Program-made: the position numbers and the translations under genes
Source of the DNA: Deltaproteobacteria bacterium
GTDB taxonomy: Bacteria > Desulfobacterota > DSM-4660 > Desulfatiglandales > Desulfatiglandaceae
NCBI GenBank assembly: GCA_018644785.1
Contig: JABGPV010000045.1
Coordinates: 514-23,523 of the forward strand
Length of the DNA: 23,010 nucleotides
Reading direction: 5' to 3'
Part shown: positions 13,250-20,924 of the stretch, piece after piece
Layout: every line of letters starts with the position of its first letter
Position numbering within the stretch: the first letter of the stretch is position 1
Notes under the pieces: model-generated
The model's database searches: none
Told to the model about the DNA's origin: nothing
What the model saw: only the letters and a program-made list of their open reading frames with translations

Positions 13250-13687
13250 CTAATTTTCGTTGGCCACTTGGGTTGAATGTTCCTCACGATACTGGATCAC
13301 GGCCTTTTGCAGGGTTTTGATGGCCAGACGGGCACAGTGGACTTTCTGGTCCGGCATTTTTTCCAATTCACCATATAATTCGTCCAGGGTCAACGATTCA
13401 GCTTCTTCCAGGGTCCTTCCTTTGGCAAGTGCCACTGTAGCACTGCCTGACGCCACCGCTCCCGGACATCCCATGACCTGAATTTTGGCATCCTCTATTC
13501 GACCGCCCTTGACATTCATGGTAATCTTCATGGTGTCGCCACAAGGCCCCGTAAGGTCCGAGCAGTGATCGGCGCCTTCAATGATGCCCAGGTTATCCTG
13601 GTCCTGAAAGTATCTAATGGCCTTATCCGCGTAACCGGATTCGGAAAGCATGTTGTAGACATCGTCTTTGGGTTTGTCATTCTCCAT
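13250..13687 (-). CDS. NifU/IscU-like scaffold protein (first copy)
   Basis: A 145-residue IscU/NifU N-domain protein. The conserved cysteines are GPCGDTMKI, VMGCPGAVASGS and KVHCARLAI, with the Asp after the first Cys that allows cluster release in IscU. It has an extra Cys in GADHCSDLTG, shortly before the first motif. Residues 1-35 form a short N-terminal helix pair. Its role should be assembly of Fe-S clusters for the neighbouring Mrp carrier and NifX-like proteins. It is the second gene of the operon, 50 bases after the first NifX-like gene and 8 bases before the next. A second, less similar scaffold closes the operon (11203-11649), so the two may have different partners. Confidence 0.88.
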   Translation of the reverse strand: MENDKPKDDVYNMLSESGYADKAIRYFQDQDNLGIIEGADHCSDLTGPCGDTMKITMNVKGGRIEDAKIQVMGCPGAVASGSATVALAKGRTLEEAESLTLDELYGELEKMPDQKVHCARLAIKTLQKAVIQYREEHSTQVANEN

Positions 13688-13737
13688 AAAAACGATCCTT
13701 TTCTCAGATTTTCCTCAAAATTGCAGGCAACGCCCCA

Positions 13738-14124
13738 TCAGTGTCCGCCACCACCACCGCCACACACCTGATCGTCACCGATCATCTGAAGTTTCCCGGC
13801 AATCAGGTCCTCAACCACCGGCCTGATCTGCTGCCTTGTTGCATCATAAAATACATCGACCCCGACCTGTTTGAAACCCATCAGGGGACGCATGCCGATG
13901 CCGCCGACAATCAAGGCTTTCACATTGTGGCTGGCCAGCAAATTAACGGGCACCATACATCCACCCTGCACATGGCCCCCGTTGGGTATGGTGGTGACCT
14001 GTTTCACCTCACCGCCTTCCACGTCCACGAAGGTAAACACATCGCAATGACCAAAATGGCCTGATCTTTCTCCATCCAGACCACCAACCCCCATACTCGG
14101 TATAGCAATTCTTCCATCTTCCAT
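13738..14124 (-). CDS. NifX-like cluster-binding protein with Gly/His/Cys tail
   Basis: A 128-residue member of the NifX/MTH1175 family and first gene of the metallocluster operon. The N-terminal motif has HFGHCDVFTFV in place of the RFGR form of its paralogue at 12882-13241, giving His and Cys residues at the likely metal site. Further possible ligands are in GGHVQGGCMVP, and the protein ends in DDQVCGGGGGGH. HFGHC-type members are common beside Mrp ATPases in anaerobes. The start has an AGGAGG ribosome-binding site. A perfect CRP/FNR-type site lies about 114 bases upstream of the ATG, so the operon is probably controlled by a redox or nitrosative-stress regulator. The cluster bound (Fe-S, Mo-Fe-S or Mo-Cu-S) is not known. 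Confidence 0.85.
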   Translation of the reverse strand: MEDGRIAIPSMGVGGLDGERSGHFGHCDVFTFVDVEGGEVKQVTTIPNGGHVQGGCMVPVNLLASHNVKALIVGGIGMRPLMGFKQVGVDVFYDATRQQIRPVVEDLIAGKLQMIGDDQVCGGGGGGH

Positions 14125-14210
14125 AATTTAAAGATCCTCCTGAGTTCAAATCAATTGAAAATTGAAAGTTCCCATCGTACCCGAAAACTTCCGAGCCTTT
14201 TCCATGTGAA

Positions 14211-14255
14211 ACAATACCCTGAAGTGTCAGGCAGCTTTTGTGATAATTTTCACAA
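14211..14255 (-). promoter_or_regulatory. HcpR/FNR/CRP-type site and -10 of the NifX-NifU-Mrp operon
   Basis: A perfect palindrome TTGTGA-N6-TCACAA lies at 14238-14255. On the minus strand a -10-like TATTGT lies at 14216-14211, which puts the start near 14205 and the centre of the palindrome at about -41.5, the class II activator position of CRP/FNR regulators. There is no good -35 hexamer, as expected for an activator-dependent promoter. The site matches the consensus reported for HcpR, a CRP/FNR regulator of hybrid-cluster protein and respiratory genes in sulfate reducers. Confidence 0.65.
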
Positions 14256-14347
14256 GAAAGATAGGCACTGAAACGGGTTTCGTCAAGCCTCTTTTTGCGC
14301 TCACATTAGGAGCCGGAAAAGGGAAAGTTTTGAAACAAATTTTATGC

Positions 14348-14376
14348 TTGACTCAAATCAAGAGAGACTCTATAGT
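14348..14376 (+). promoter_or_regulatory. Sigma70 promoter of the rplU operon
   Basis: TTGACT (14348-14353) and TATAGT (14371-14376) are separated by exactly 17 bases. Transcription would start near 14383 and leave a leader of about 29 bases with the ribosome-binding site AAGGAG just before rplU. It is a near-consensus housekeeping promoter. The CRP/FNR-type site of the divergent operon lies more than 90 bases upstream and probably does not control it. Confidence 0.8.
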
Positions 14377-14411
14377 AGCCAATTCATTTTAATCAGCAAG
14401 GAGACGAAGCT

Positions 14412-14735
14412 ATGTATGCGGTCATAAAGACTGGCGGAAAACAATATCGGGTCGCCGAGGGCGATGAGATTCGGGTCGAAAAACTGCCGGGAGAAGTGGG
14501 TGATGCGGTAATGTTTGATCAGGTTCTCCTGACTTCTGATGGCGAAATCGTTGAAGTGGGTCAACCCTTTCTTGAAAACTCAAAAGTGGCCGGCCGCATT
14601 ATCGGACACGGGAAAAATCGAAAAGTGTTGGTCCTCAAATATAAACGGCGTAAAGGGTATCGGCGCAAGAATGGCCACCGGCAGCTGTTTTCGCTTGTCA
14701 GAATCGGCGACATTGAATCAGGCGTTCAGAACTAA
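14412..14735 (+). CDS. rplU: 50S ribosomal protein L21
   Basis: A 107-residue protein of normal L21 length, starting MYAVIKTGGKQYRVAEGDEI and ending with the KYKRRKGYRRKNGHRQ RNA-binding region. L21 binds 23S rRNA together with L20 in the large subunit. It is the first gene of the classical rplU-rpmA-obgE series, with an AAGGAG ribosome-binding site and a near-consensus promoter directly upstream. Confidence 0.98.
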   Translation: MYAVIKTGGKQYRVAEGDEIRVEKLPGEVGDAVMFDQVLLTSDGEIVEVGQPFLENSKVAGRIIGHGKNRKVLVLKYKRRKGYRRKNGHRQLFSLVRIGDIESGVQN

Positions 14736-14747
14736 GGGGTAAGTGAT

Positions 14748-15002
14748 ATGTCACATAAGAAAGCGGGCGGCAGCTCCAGAAATGGCAGAGACAGTAACGG
14801 CCAGAGGCGAGGAGTCAAGCGCTATTCCGGGCAGAAAGTCAACGCCGGAAGCATCATTGTCAGGCAAAGAGGGACCCAATTCCATCCTGGGGAGAATGTG
14901 GGCTTGGGCAGGGATTATACAATTTTTGCCAAGATTGACGGCATTGTTGCCTTTGAGCGCCTGGGGAAAGATCGAAAAAAGATCAGCGTTTACGCTGCAT
15001 AA
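14748..15002 (+). CDS. rpmA: 50S ribosomal protein L27
   Basis: An 84-residue protein starting [20 protein letters not shown], the typical L27 N-terminus that reaches into the peptidyl-transferase centre. No Firmicutes-type cleavable N-terminal extension is present. It lies 12 bases after rplU with an AAGGGG ribosome-binding site and is co-transcribed with it. Confidence 0.98.
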   Translation: MSHKKAGGSSRNGRDSNGQRRGVKRYSGQKVNAGSIIVRQRGTQFHPGENVGLGRDYTIFAKIDGIVAFERLGKDRKKISVYAA

Positions 15003-15039
15003 ATCCCCAAGACGCCATTTTTCCCTCAGTAGGTAAAGC

Positions 15040-16044
15040 ATGTTTTTCTTAGATGAAGCCGTCATCACGGCCAGGTCCGGAAATGGGGGAAGTGGCTGCG
15101 TCAGCTTCAGAAGAGAGAAGTTCATCCCCAGGGGTGGGCCGGACGGCGGTGATGGGGGGAATGGCGGAAGCGTTATTGTCAGAAGCACGCGCAAACTTTT
15201 CACCCTTGAAGACTACAGATCCAAAAGGAATCTGAGCGCTCGAAATGGTGAACCGGGAAAGGGAAAGAATAAATCCGGCGCCAACGGAGCGGATTGCATT
15301 CTTAAAACGCCTGTCGGCACCATCATAGAAGTGCATGAATCCGGCCGGATCCTGGCGGATCTGGTCCTTGATCAGCAGGAAATCGTTCTCATTCCCGGTG
15401 GTAAGGGCGGGAGAGGGAACCAGCATTTTGCCACATCGACGAATCGGGCGCCAAGGATAGCACAGCCCGGCCTTCCCGGAGAAACACTGAAGCTCAAATT
15501 AACCCTGAAACTCCTGGCGGATGTAGGATTGGTCGGCTTGCCCAACGCCGGAAAATCAACCCTTCTTTCCCGACTCACGCAGGCTCGTCCCAAGGTGGGT
15601 AGTTACCCCTTCACCACGCTGGTGCCCAACCTGGGCGTCATGACCTTTGACGATTCAGAGACCCTGATTGTGGCTGATATTCCCGGACTTGTGGAAGGTG
15701 CGAGGCTGGGTCGCGGTTTGGGGCACCGCTTTTTGAAGCATATCGAACGGACCGGGTTCCTGTTGCACCTGCTGGATGCAACCCTTTCATCGAAAACCGA
15801 CATCCTGAGTGATTTTTTAATGCTCAGAAAAGAGATGTCGGCCTATTCAACCGCCCTTGCCCGTAAACCCTACTTTGTGGTAATTAATAAAATTGACCTT
15901 TCTGACCCAAAGAGTAAGGGCATTAAAGCGCTGCGAAAAGCCCTTGACAAGATCGGCACGAAATCCATGTGTATTTCAGCATTGACCGGTGAGGGGATGG
16001 ATGATTTGATCCAATTCATTGCTGAAAGCTGGAAAAAATTCTAG
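15040..16044 (+). CDS. obgE: GTPase Obg/CgtA
   Basis: A 334-residue GTPase essential for late 50S subunit assembly and stress control. Residues 1 to about 158 form the glycine-rich Obg domain (GGSGCVSFRREKF, GGDGGNGGSVIV). The G domain follows with G1 GLPNAGKST, G2 region TTLVPNLG, G3 DIPGLVEGA, G4 NKID and G5 SALTGEG. The protein ends soon after the G domain without the extra C-terminal OCT domain found in some Gram-positive relatives. The ribosome-binding site is weak (TAGGTAA). It follows rpmA by 37 bases and ends 7 bases before proB, as in many proteobacteria. Confidence 0.97.
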   Translation: MFFLDEAVITARSGNGGSGCVSFRREKFIPRGGPDGGDGGNGGSVIVRSTRKLFTLEDYRSKRNLSARNGEPGKGKNKSGANGADCILKTPVGTIIEVHESGRILADLVLDQQEIVLIPGGKGGRGNQHFATSTNRAPRIAQPGLPGETLKLKLTLKLLADVGLVGLPNAGKSTLLSRLTQARPKVGSYPFTTLVPNLGVMTFDDSETLIVADIPGLVEGARLGRGLGHRFLKHIERTGFLLHLLDATLSSKTDILSDFLMLRKEMSAYSTALARKPYFVVINKIDLSDPKSKGIKALRKALDKIGTKSMCISALTGEGMDDLIQFIAESWKKF

Positions 16045-16051
16045 TAAAGTG

Positions 16052-17227
16052 ATGGAAAATTCAAATGCCAGAAAAGACCTGCTGAAATCGGTTAAGCGGG
16101 TTGTCATCAAAATCGGCAGTGGTGTCCTGACCGTTGCCGATGGCCTTAATATGCCTGTTATGGACGACCTGACCGCTGATATCAGCGCACTCAGAAAATC
16201 AGGAAAAGAGGTGGTCCTGGTCTCCTCCGGCGCCATTGCAGCAGGCATCCGGAAATTGGGAATGACCCGCAGACCCCGCTCCGTATCCGAACAACAGGCC
16301 ACGGCTGCGGTGGGCCAGGGAAGCCTGATCAGGGCCTGGGAAAATGCTTTTGAAGAACATGGTCACCAGGTGGGACAGGTCCTGTTAACCCGAGACGACC
16401 TGACCCATCGGCGCCGCTATTTAAATGCCCGCAACACCATCTTTACCCTTCTTTCCTGGAACATTATTCCCATTGTCAACGAAAACGATACGGTAGTTGT
16501 GGATGAACTCAAATTCGGCGATAACGATAACCTCAGCGCCATGGTGACAAACCTGTCCGAATCCGATTTTCTGATTAATCTGACCGATATCGATGGTCTG
16601 TTTGATAAAGATCCGAGAGATCACGAAGATGCCCGGCTCATTTCCGTGGTGGAAAAGGTAGATCGAAAAATTACCCGGTTTGCCGGCGCCATACCCGGAT
16701 TCCTGGGAACAGGCGGTATGGGGAGCAAGATCAGCGCCGCCAAGAAAGTGGCCCTTGCCGGCGTGCCCACCATCATCGCCAATGGCCTGAAGCCCGGTAT
16801 TGTCAAACATCTCTTCGGGGGCCATGTGGAAGGAACCCTGTTTTTGCCGGAACCGGTTTCCCTGTGCAGCCGAAAACACTGGATCGCTTTTACCAAATCC
16901 CCAAGAGGGGAAATCATCATCGACCGGGGCGCTGAAAGGGCCATTGTGGAAAAAGGAAAAAGCCTGCTGCCCTCAGGCATCAAAGGGGTGAGGGGTCGAT
17001 TCAGTCCCGGCAATTCCGTATTGCTGATCAATGAAGACGGTGAATCCGTGGCCGTGGGCATGGTCAGTTATCATTCCGGGAATATTCAGAAAATAATGGG
17101 AGCAAAAAGCGCTGAAATCGAATCCATTCTGGGATTTAAACACGATGACGAGGTCATTCATCGAAACAATCTTGTGCTGACGGCACATATGGATGAAGGA
17201 GATGAGGCATGTCGCTTGAAAATATGA
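16052..17227 (+). CDS. proB: Glutamate 5-kinase
   Basis: A 391-residue enzyme that phosphorylates glutamate to gamma-glutamyl phosphate, the first step of proline synthesis. The amino acid kinase domain shows [38 protein letters not shown] and [11 protein letters not shown]-terminal PUA domain follows from about residue 285. The ATG at 16052 gives the usual short leader before [10 protein letters not shown]; a GTG lies one codon upstream, and the in-frame TTG at 16019 inside obgE is less likely. No strong Shine-Dalgarno sequence is seen, and the gene may be translationally coupled to obgE, 7 bases upstream. Feedback inhibition by proline is usual for this family. The last 19 bases overlap proA. 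Confidence 0.96.
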   Translation: MENSNARKDLLKSVKRVVIKIGSGVLTVADGLNMPVMDDLTADISALRKSGKEVVLVSSGAIAAGIRKLGMTRRPRSVSEQQATAAVGQGSLIRAWENAFEEHGHQVGQVLLTRDDLTHRRRYLNARNTIFTLLSWNIIPIVNENDTVVVDELKFGDNDNLSAMVTNLSESDFLINLTDIDGLFDKDPRDHEDARLISVVEKVDRKITRFAGAIPGFLGTGGMGSKISAAKKVALAGVPTIIANGLKPGIVKHLFGGHVEGTLFLPEPVSLCSRKHWIAFTKSPRGEIIIDRGAERAIVEKGKSLLPSGIKGVRGRFSPGNSVLLINEDGESVAVGMVSYHSGNIQKIMGAKSAEIESILGFKHDDEVIHRNNLVLTAHMDEGDEACRLKI

Positions 17228-18465
17228 TCAAGACCATGGCCAGGGATGCCAAAATGGCTTCAAGAGGATTGAGAAGCCTGGAAAGGGGGCAGAAAGATGA
17301 TGCCCTTCTGAGAATGGCCGAAAAACTTGTTGGGGCCAGGGAAATCATTGCCACCGAAAACCAAAAGGATCTGTCGGCAGCTAAAGATGCGGGTCTTTCC
17401 GCGGCCATGCTGGATCGCCTGACCCTGAACGAAGCGGTTATCACGACAATGGCCGACGGGCTCAGGGAAGTGGCGGCACTGCCCGATCCGGTGGGGGCGT
17501 ACCCTGGCATGAGGAAGCGCCCCAACGGCCTGCTGGTGGGACGGGTACGAATCCCTTTGGGTGTTATCGGCTTCATCTTTGAATCCCGTCCCAATGTGAC
17601 CGTGGATGCAGCGGCCCTGTGCCTCAAAGCCGGCAATGCCGTTATTCTCAAGGGAGGTTCGGAGGCCTTCCATTCCAACATAGCCTTGGGTAAACTGCTG
17701 GCGGAAGCGCTTTCTGAAACGGGGATTCCCGAAAAGGCTGTTCAGGTGATCCCCACCACTGAAAGGGCAGCTGTGAATGCCCTGATCAGCCTGGATGATG
17801 ATGTTGACGTCATCATCCCCAGGGGCGGAGAGGGACTGATCCGTTTTGTCACCGAACATTCGCGGGTTCCGGTTCTGAAACACTACAAAGGTGTTTGCCA
17901 TATTTACGTGGATCAATCCGCCTCGCTCAAGATGGCCGGAGACATCTGTTTTAACGCAAAAGTACAGAGACCCGGCGTCTGCAATGCCCTGGAAACCCTG
18001 CTGGTTCATGAAGACGCGGCTCCCGATTTCCTTCCTGAAATGGCAAAACAATATGAGGAAGCCGGCGTTGAAATCAGGGGATGCCCCAAGACCCTGACGC
18101 TGGTTCCCAATGCTGTGGCCGCAACCGAATCGGACTGGCCCGCGGAATTCCTTGACCTGGTGCTGGCGGTTAAAGTGGTCGGCAGTATGGATGAGGCCCT
18201 GGACCATATTGAAACCCATGGATCACAACATACGGAAGCCATCATCACCAAAGATTACGAACGTTCACAGCGCTTCCTGGCCCAGGTGGATTCTTCCGTG
18301 GTACTGGTGAATGCATCCACGCGCTTTAACGACGGCAACCAGTTGGGTCTCGGTGCGGAAATCGGCATCAACACGTCCAAACTCCATGCCTTCGGCCCCA
18401 TGGGGCTCGAAGAGTTGACCGCCACCAAATTCGTGGTTTACGGGCAGGGACAAATTCGGGATTAG
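17209..18465 (+). CDS. proA: Gamma-glutamyl phosphate reductase
   Basis: A 418-residue NADPH-dependent reductase of the aldehyde dehydrogenase superfamily that turns gamma-glutamyl phosphate into glutamate semialdehyde. Motifs include [19 protein letters not shown], the GGSEA loop and the catalytic Cys in [13 protein letters not shown]. The C-terminal [15 protein letters not shown] and [10 protein letters not shown] are typical. The start ATG has a GGAGATGAGG ribosome-binding site inside the end of proB, an overlap of 19 bases that suggests coupled translation of the two enzymes, which pass on an unstable intermediate. Confidence 0.97.
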   Translation: MSLENMIKTMARDAKMASRGLRSLERGQKDDALLRMAEKLVGAREIIATENQKDLSAAKDAGLSAAMLDRLTLNEAVITTMADGLREVAALPDPVGAYPGMRKRPNGLLVGRVRIPLGVIGFIFESRPNVTVDAAALCLKAGNAVILKGGSEAFHSNIALGKLLAEALSETGIPEKAVQVIPTTERAAVNALISLDDDVDVIIPRGGEGLIRFVTEHSRVPVLKHYKGVCHIYVDQSASLKMAGDICFNAKVQRPGVCNALETLLVHEDAAPDFLPEMAKQYEEAGVEIRGCPKTLTLVPNAVAATESDWPAEFLDLVLAVKVVGSMDEALDHIETHGSQHTEAIITKDYERSQRFLAQVDSSVVLVNASTRFNDGNQLGLGAEIGINTSKLHAFGPMGLEELTATKFVVYGQGQIRD

Positions 18466-18475
18466 GAGTATTTTT

Positions 18476-19195
18476 TTGAAACTGGGCATCCTTGGCGGTA
18501 CTTTTGATCCGATCCATCTGGGACATTTGCGTTCAGCGGAAGAAATCGGTCAACATCTGGCCCTTGAAAAGGTCTATCTGATTCCCTCCGCCCTACCCCC
18601 GCACAAAACAAAAACGCCTGTAACACCTTTCCACCACAGGCTGACCATGACCCGTTTGGGAACAGATTGTTCCCGTCTGCTCGAAACCATGGACCTGGAG
18701 GGAAACAGACCCGGGTTCTCCTATTCCATCGAGACCCTTCAAGAACTTCATGAGGTTTTAGGCCCTGCACCGGAACTTTTTTTTATTCTGGGCATGGACG
18801 CTTTTCTGGAAATCAAAACCTGGCGGGATTACAGACGTCTTTTTGACTACGCTCATTTTGTGATCCTTTCCCGGGCCGGCTGTCGAAACCAAGGGTTGGA
18901 TGCACTTTTTTCCGACCTTGACATCAAATGCTCAACAACGGGGGGTTCAACAATGGGCACAGGGGGTCATTTTGTGGCCCCGTCCGGCAGGTCCATTTTT
19001 CTCCTGACATCGACCCGTATGGAAATATCCTCGACAAATATTCGAAACATGGTAAAAGAAGATAAATCCATCCATTTCCTTGTTCCTGAAGCGGTCAGGG
19101 CTTACATTATTGAGAAAGGATTGTACCTGAGAGATGACCCCCATCGAAAAAGCAAGATTATGCCTTACAACCATCCTGGAAAGAAAGGCCGTTGA
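18476..19195 (+). CDS. nadD: Nicotinate-nucleotide adenylyltransferase
   Basis: A 239-residue enzyme of NAD synthesis that transfers AMP from ATP to nicotinate mononucleotide. The nucleotidyltransferase motif GGTFDPIHLGHL is at the N-terminus, with IPSALPPHK and, near the C-terminus, the second ATP-binding motif SSTNIRNMV. The start is TTG, supported by an AGGAG ribosome-binding site 7 bases upstream and by the family start KLGILGGTFDP. After the usual family end (YIIEKGLYLR) the frame runs about 20 residues further as a basic tail that overlaps rsfS by 62 bases. Confidence 0.95.
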   Translation: MKLGILGGTFDPIHLGHLRSAEEIGQHLALEKVYLIPSALPPHKTKTPVTPFHHRLTMTRLGTDCSRLLETMDLEGNRPGFSYSIETLQELHEVLGPAPELFFILGMDAFLEIKTWRDYRRLFDYAHFVILSRAGCRNQGLDALFSDLDIKCSTTGGSTMGTGGHFVAPSGRSIFLLTSTRMEISSTNIRNMVKEDKSIHFLVPEAVRAYIIEKGLYLRDDPHRKSKIMPYNHPGKKGR

Positions 19196-19478
19196 TCCCA
19201 TCCTTCTGCATGTGGAAGATCTCACAACCGTTGCGGACTATTTTTTGATCACGGGCGGAAATTCTACCCGACAGGTACAGGCCATTGCCGGACACCTGCA
19301 GAAAACACTGAAAGAGAGGGGGATGCTGCCATACGGGATTGAGGGTAAACAGGAAGCTCAGTGGGTGCTTCTGGACTATGGTGAAGTGGTCATTCACATC
19401 TTCTATCAACCCATCAGGGAATTCTACGACCTGGAAGGGCTCTGGGCCGAGGCCCCGGAGATAAGTCTCGGAGTGTAA
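19134..19478 (+). CDS. rsfS: Ribosomal silencing factor RsfS
   Basis: A 114-residue protein of the RsfS/Iojap family, which binds L14 on the 50S subunit and blocks joining of the subunits when nutrients are low. Typical segments are KAVDPILLHVEDLTTVADYF, STRQVQAIAGHL, EGKQEAQWVLLDYGEVVIHI and REFYDLEGLWAEAP. The neighbour order nadD-rsfS is widely conserved. The start lies inside nadD (62-base overlap) without a strong ribosome-binding site, so translational coupling is likely. No other in-frame ATG allows a complete domain. Confidence 0.95.
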   Translation: MTPIEKARLCLTTILERKAVDPILLHVEDLTTVADYFLITGGNSTRQVQAIAGHLQKTLKERGMLPYGIEGKQEAQWVLLDYGEVVIHIFYQPIREFYDLEGLWAEAPEISLGV

Positions 19479-19495
19479 GGTATGGGAGGGGGACT

Positions 19496-20911
19496 ATGAA
19501 GGCCCATTTACGTTACAGGCGAAGCATTTCATTCTTGATCGCTGCTTTGCTCTGCTGGCTCCCTCTTTCCTTCAAGTCTAAAGCCCATGCCCTTTCCATA
19601 GAGGACGAATGGAAAATGGGCCAGGCCTTTTTCCTTCAGGTCAGCGGTCAGTATGAACTGGTCTCGGACCCGTTTGTCTGCAAATATTTCAATGATCTGG
19701 GGCACTATCTTCTGGCGCCCCTTGAAACGAAACCGTTTCCTTTTCAGTTTTATATTATCAACGACGAAACCCTCAACGCATTTGCCGGTCCCGGCGGGCA
19801 TATTTTTTTCTATGCCGGTCTCATTGAGGCCATGGATCGGGTGGATGAACTGGCGGCGGTCGTGTGCCATGAAATCGGGCATATTGCCGCACGGCACCTG
19901 TCCAAGCGGATTGATCAAAGCAAAAGTATCGGGATCGGTACCATGGCGGGTATCCTGGCCGGAGTACTCATTGGCGGACCGTTGGCGGCTGCACTCATCA
20001 CCGGTGCTCTGGCAGCCGGGATGCAAGCCCAATATCATTTCAGCCGAGAGGATGAACGCCAGGCAGACCAGTTGAGCTATAAGTACATCAGACCGTCCAC
20101 CTTTGATTCAAAAGCAATGATCGGCGCCCTTGAAAAAATCCAGAAGGGAAACTGGCTGGGAACGGGAAGAACACCAGAATATCTGTTGACCCACCCCGCC
20201 GGACCCGAGCGGATGAGCAATCTTGAATCTCTGTCCAGCGATGATGAGCCGTTGACCTTGAGCCAGGAGGCCCTTTACCTGAATGCACTTTTCCCCGCAT
20301 TCCAGACCATTGTTACGGCCATCTGCAAGGAGCCCGATGATGCGGAAAAGCAATTCCTGAATACCCTGAAAAAAGATCCTGAAGCGTGGTTGCCGCAACT
20401 GGGGCTGGGAATTGTTTTGATGCGGGAAAGCAAATATCCCGAGGCCATCAGCGCCCTCAAAAAGGCCCGGCAAAAACAGCCGGAATTCCTCCCCATCCTG
20501 AGAACCCTGGGAGAGGCCTATTTAATGGACGGTCAGCAGAAAAAAGCCGTGGGGGTTCTTAAAACGGCCCTTGAGCTGGATCACGGGGACAAGGCGGCTC
20601 TTTTTTTAATGGGCACGCTTTATGAAGAACAGGGGAAAACCAAAAAAGCCCTCCGCATATTCAAAAAGCTATCTTATCTCAAACCCGTCAGGAACAACGT
20701 TTATTATCACCTGGGCGTGTGTTATGGCAGGGAAAATCAGTTGGCGCTTGCCCATTATAACTTTGGCATCTATTTTAAGAATTCAGGTCGATTTCAAAAA
20801 GCCGTGTTCCATTTCCAGAAAGCCAAAAGAATGGCTTCCGAAAATGCCGCCCTTTTAGAAAAAATACGCAAGGAAACCGAAGGTGTTGAAGAAATGAAGG
20901 ATCAATCATAA
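19496..20911 (+). CDS. M48 metalloprotease with C-terminal TPR repeats (BepA-like)
   Basis: A 471-residue exported zinc protease. A signal peptide covers about residues 1-33 (hydrophobic stretch ISFLIAALLCWLPL, cleavage probably near AHA-LS). The M48 domain has the zinc motif HEIGH at 125-129 and the third ligand E187 in REDERQAD. A hydrophobic loop at about 146-176 is like the one in BepA/YfgC. From about residue 260 come helical repeats with TPR character (for example YPEAISALKKA, LPILRTLGEAYLMDG, KAALFLMGTLYEEQG). BepA-type proteins control folding and turnover of outer-membrane beta-barrels such as LptD, so a periplasmic quality-control role is likely. It begins 17 bases after rsfS with a GGAGGGGG ribosome-binding site and seems to share the operon. 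Confidence 0.92.
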   Translation: MKAHLRYRRSISFLIAALLCWLPLSFKSKAHALSIEDEWKMGQAFFLQVSGQYELVSDPFVCKYFNDLGHYLLAPLETKPFPFQFYIINDETLNAFAGPGGHIFFYAGLIEAMDRVDELAAVVCHEIGHIAARHLSKRIDQSKSIGIGTMAGILAGVLIGGPLAAALITGALAAGMQAQYHFSREDERQADQLSYKYIRPSTFDSKAMIGALEKIQKGNWLGTGRTPEYLLTHPAGPERMSNLESLSSDDEPLTLSQEALYLNALFPAFQTIVTAICKEPDDAEKQFLNTLKKDPEAWLPQLGLGIVLMRESKYPEAISALKKARQKQPEFLPILRTLGEAYLMDGQQKKAVGVLKTALELDHGDKAALFLMGTLYEEQGKTKKALRIFKKLSYLKPVRNNVYYHLGVCYGRENQLALAHYNFGIYFKNSGRFQKAVFHFQKAKRMASENAALLEKIRKETEGVEEMKDQS

Positions 20912-20924
20912 AAGGAGGTTTGGT

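Noticed and set aside
11203..14124. Nitrogen-fixation gene cluster
   Set aside because: NifX-like and NifU-like proteins occur, but no nifHDK, nifE, nifN or nifB genes are present, and the NifX-like proteins are of the short MTH1175/ORP type.
14151..14170. TCAATTGA palindrome and repeated ATTGAAA near the NifX-like start
   Set aside because: Short AT-rich repeats expected by chance; the CRP/FNR-type site further upstream explains the regulation better.
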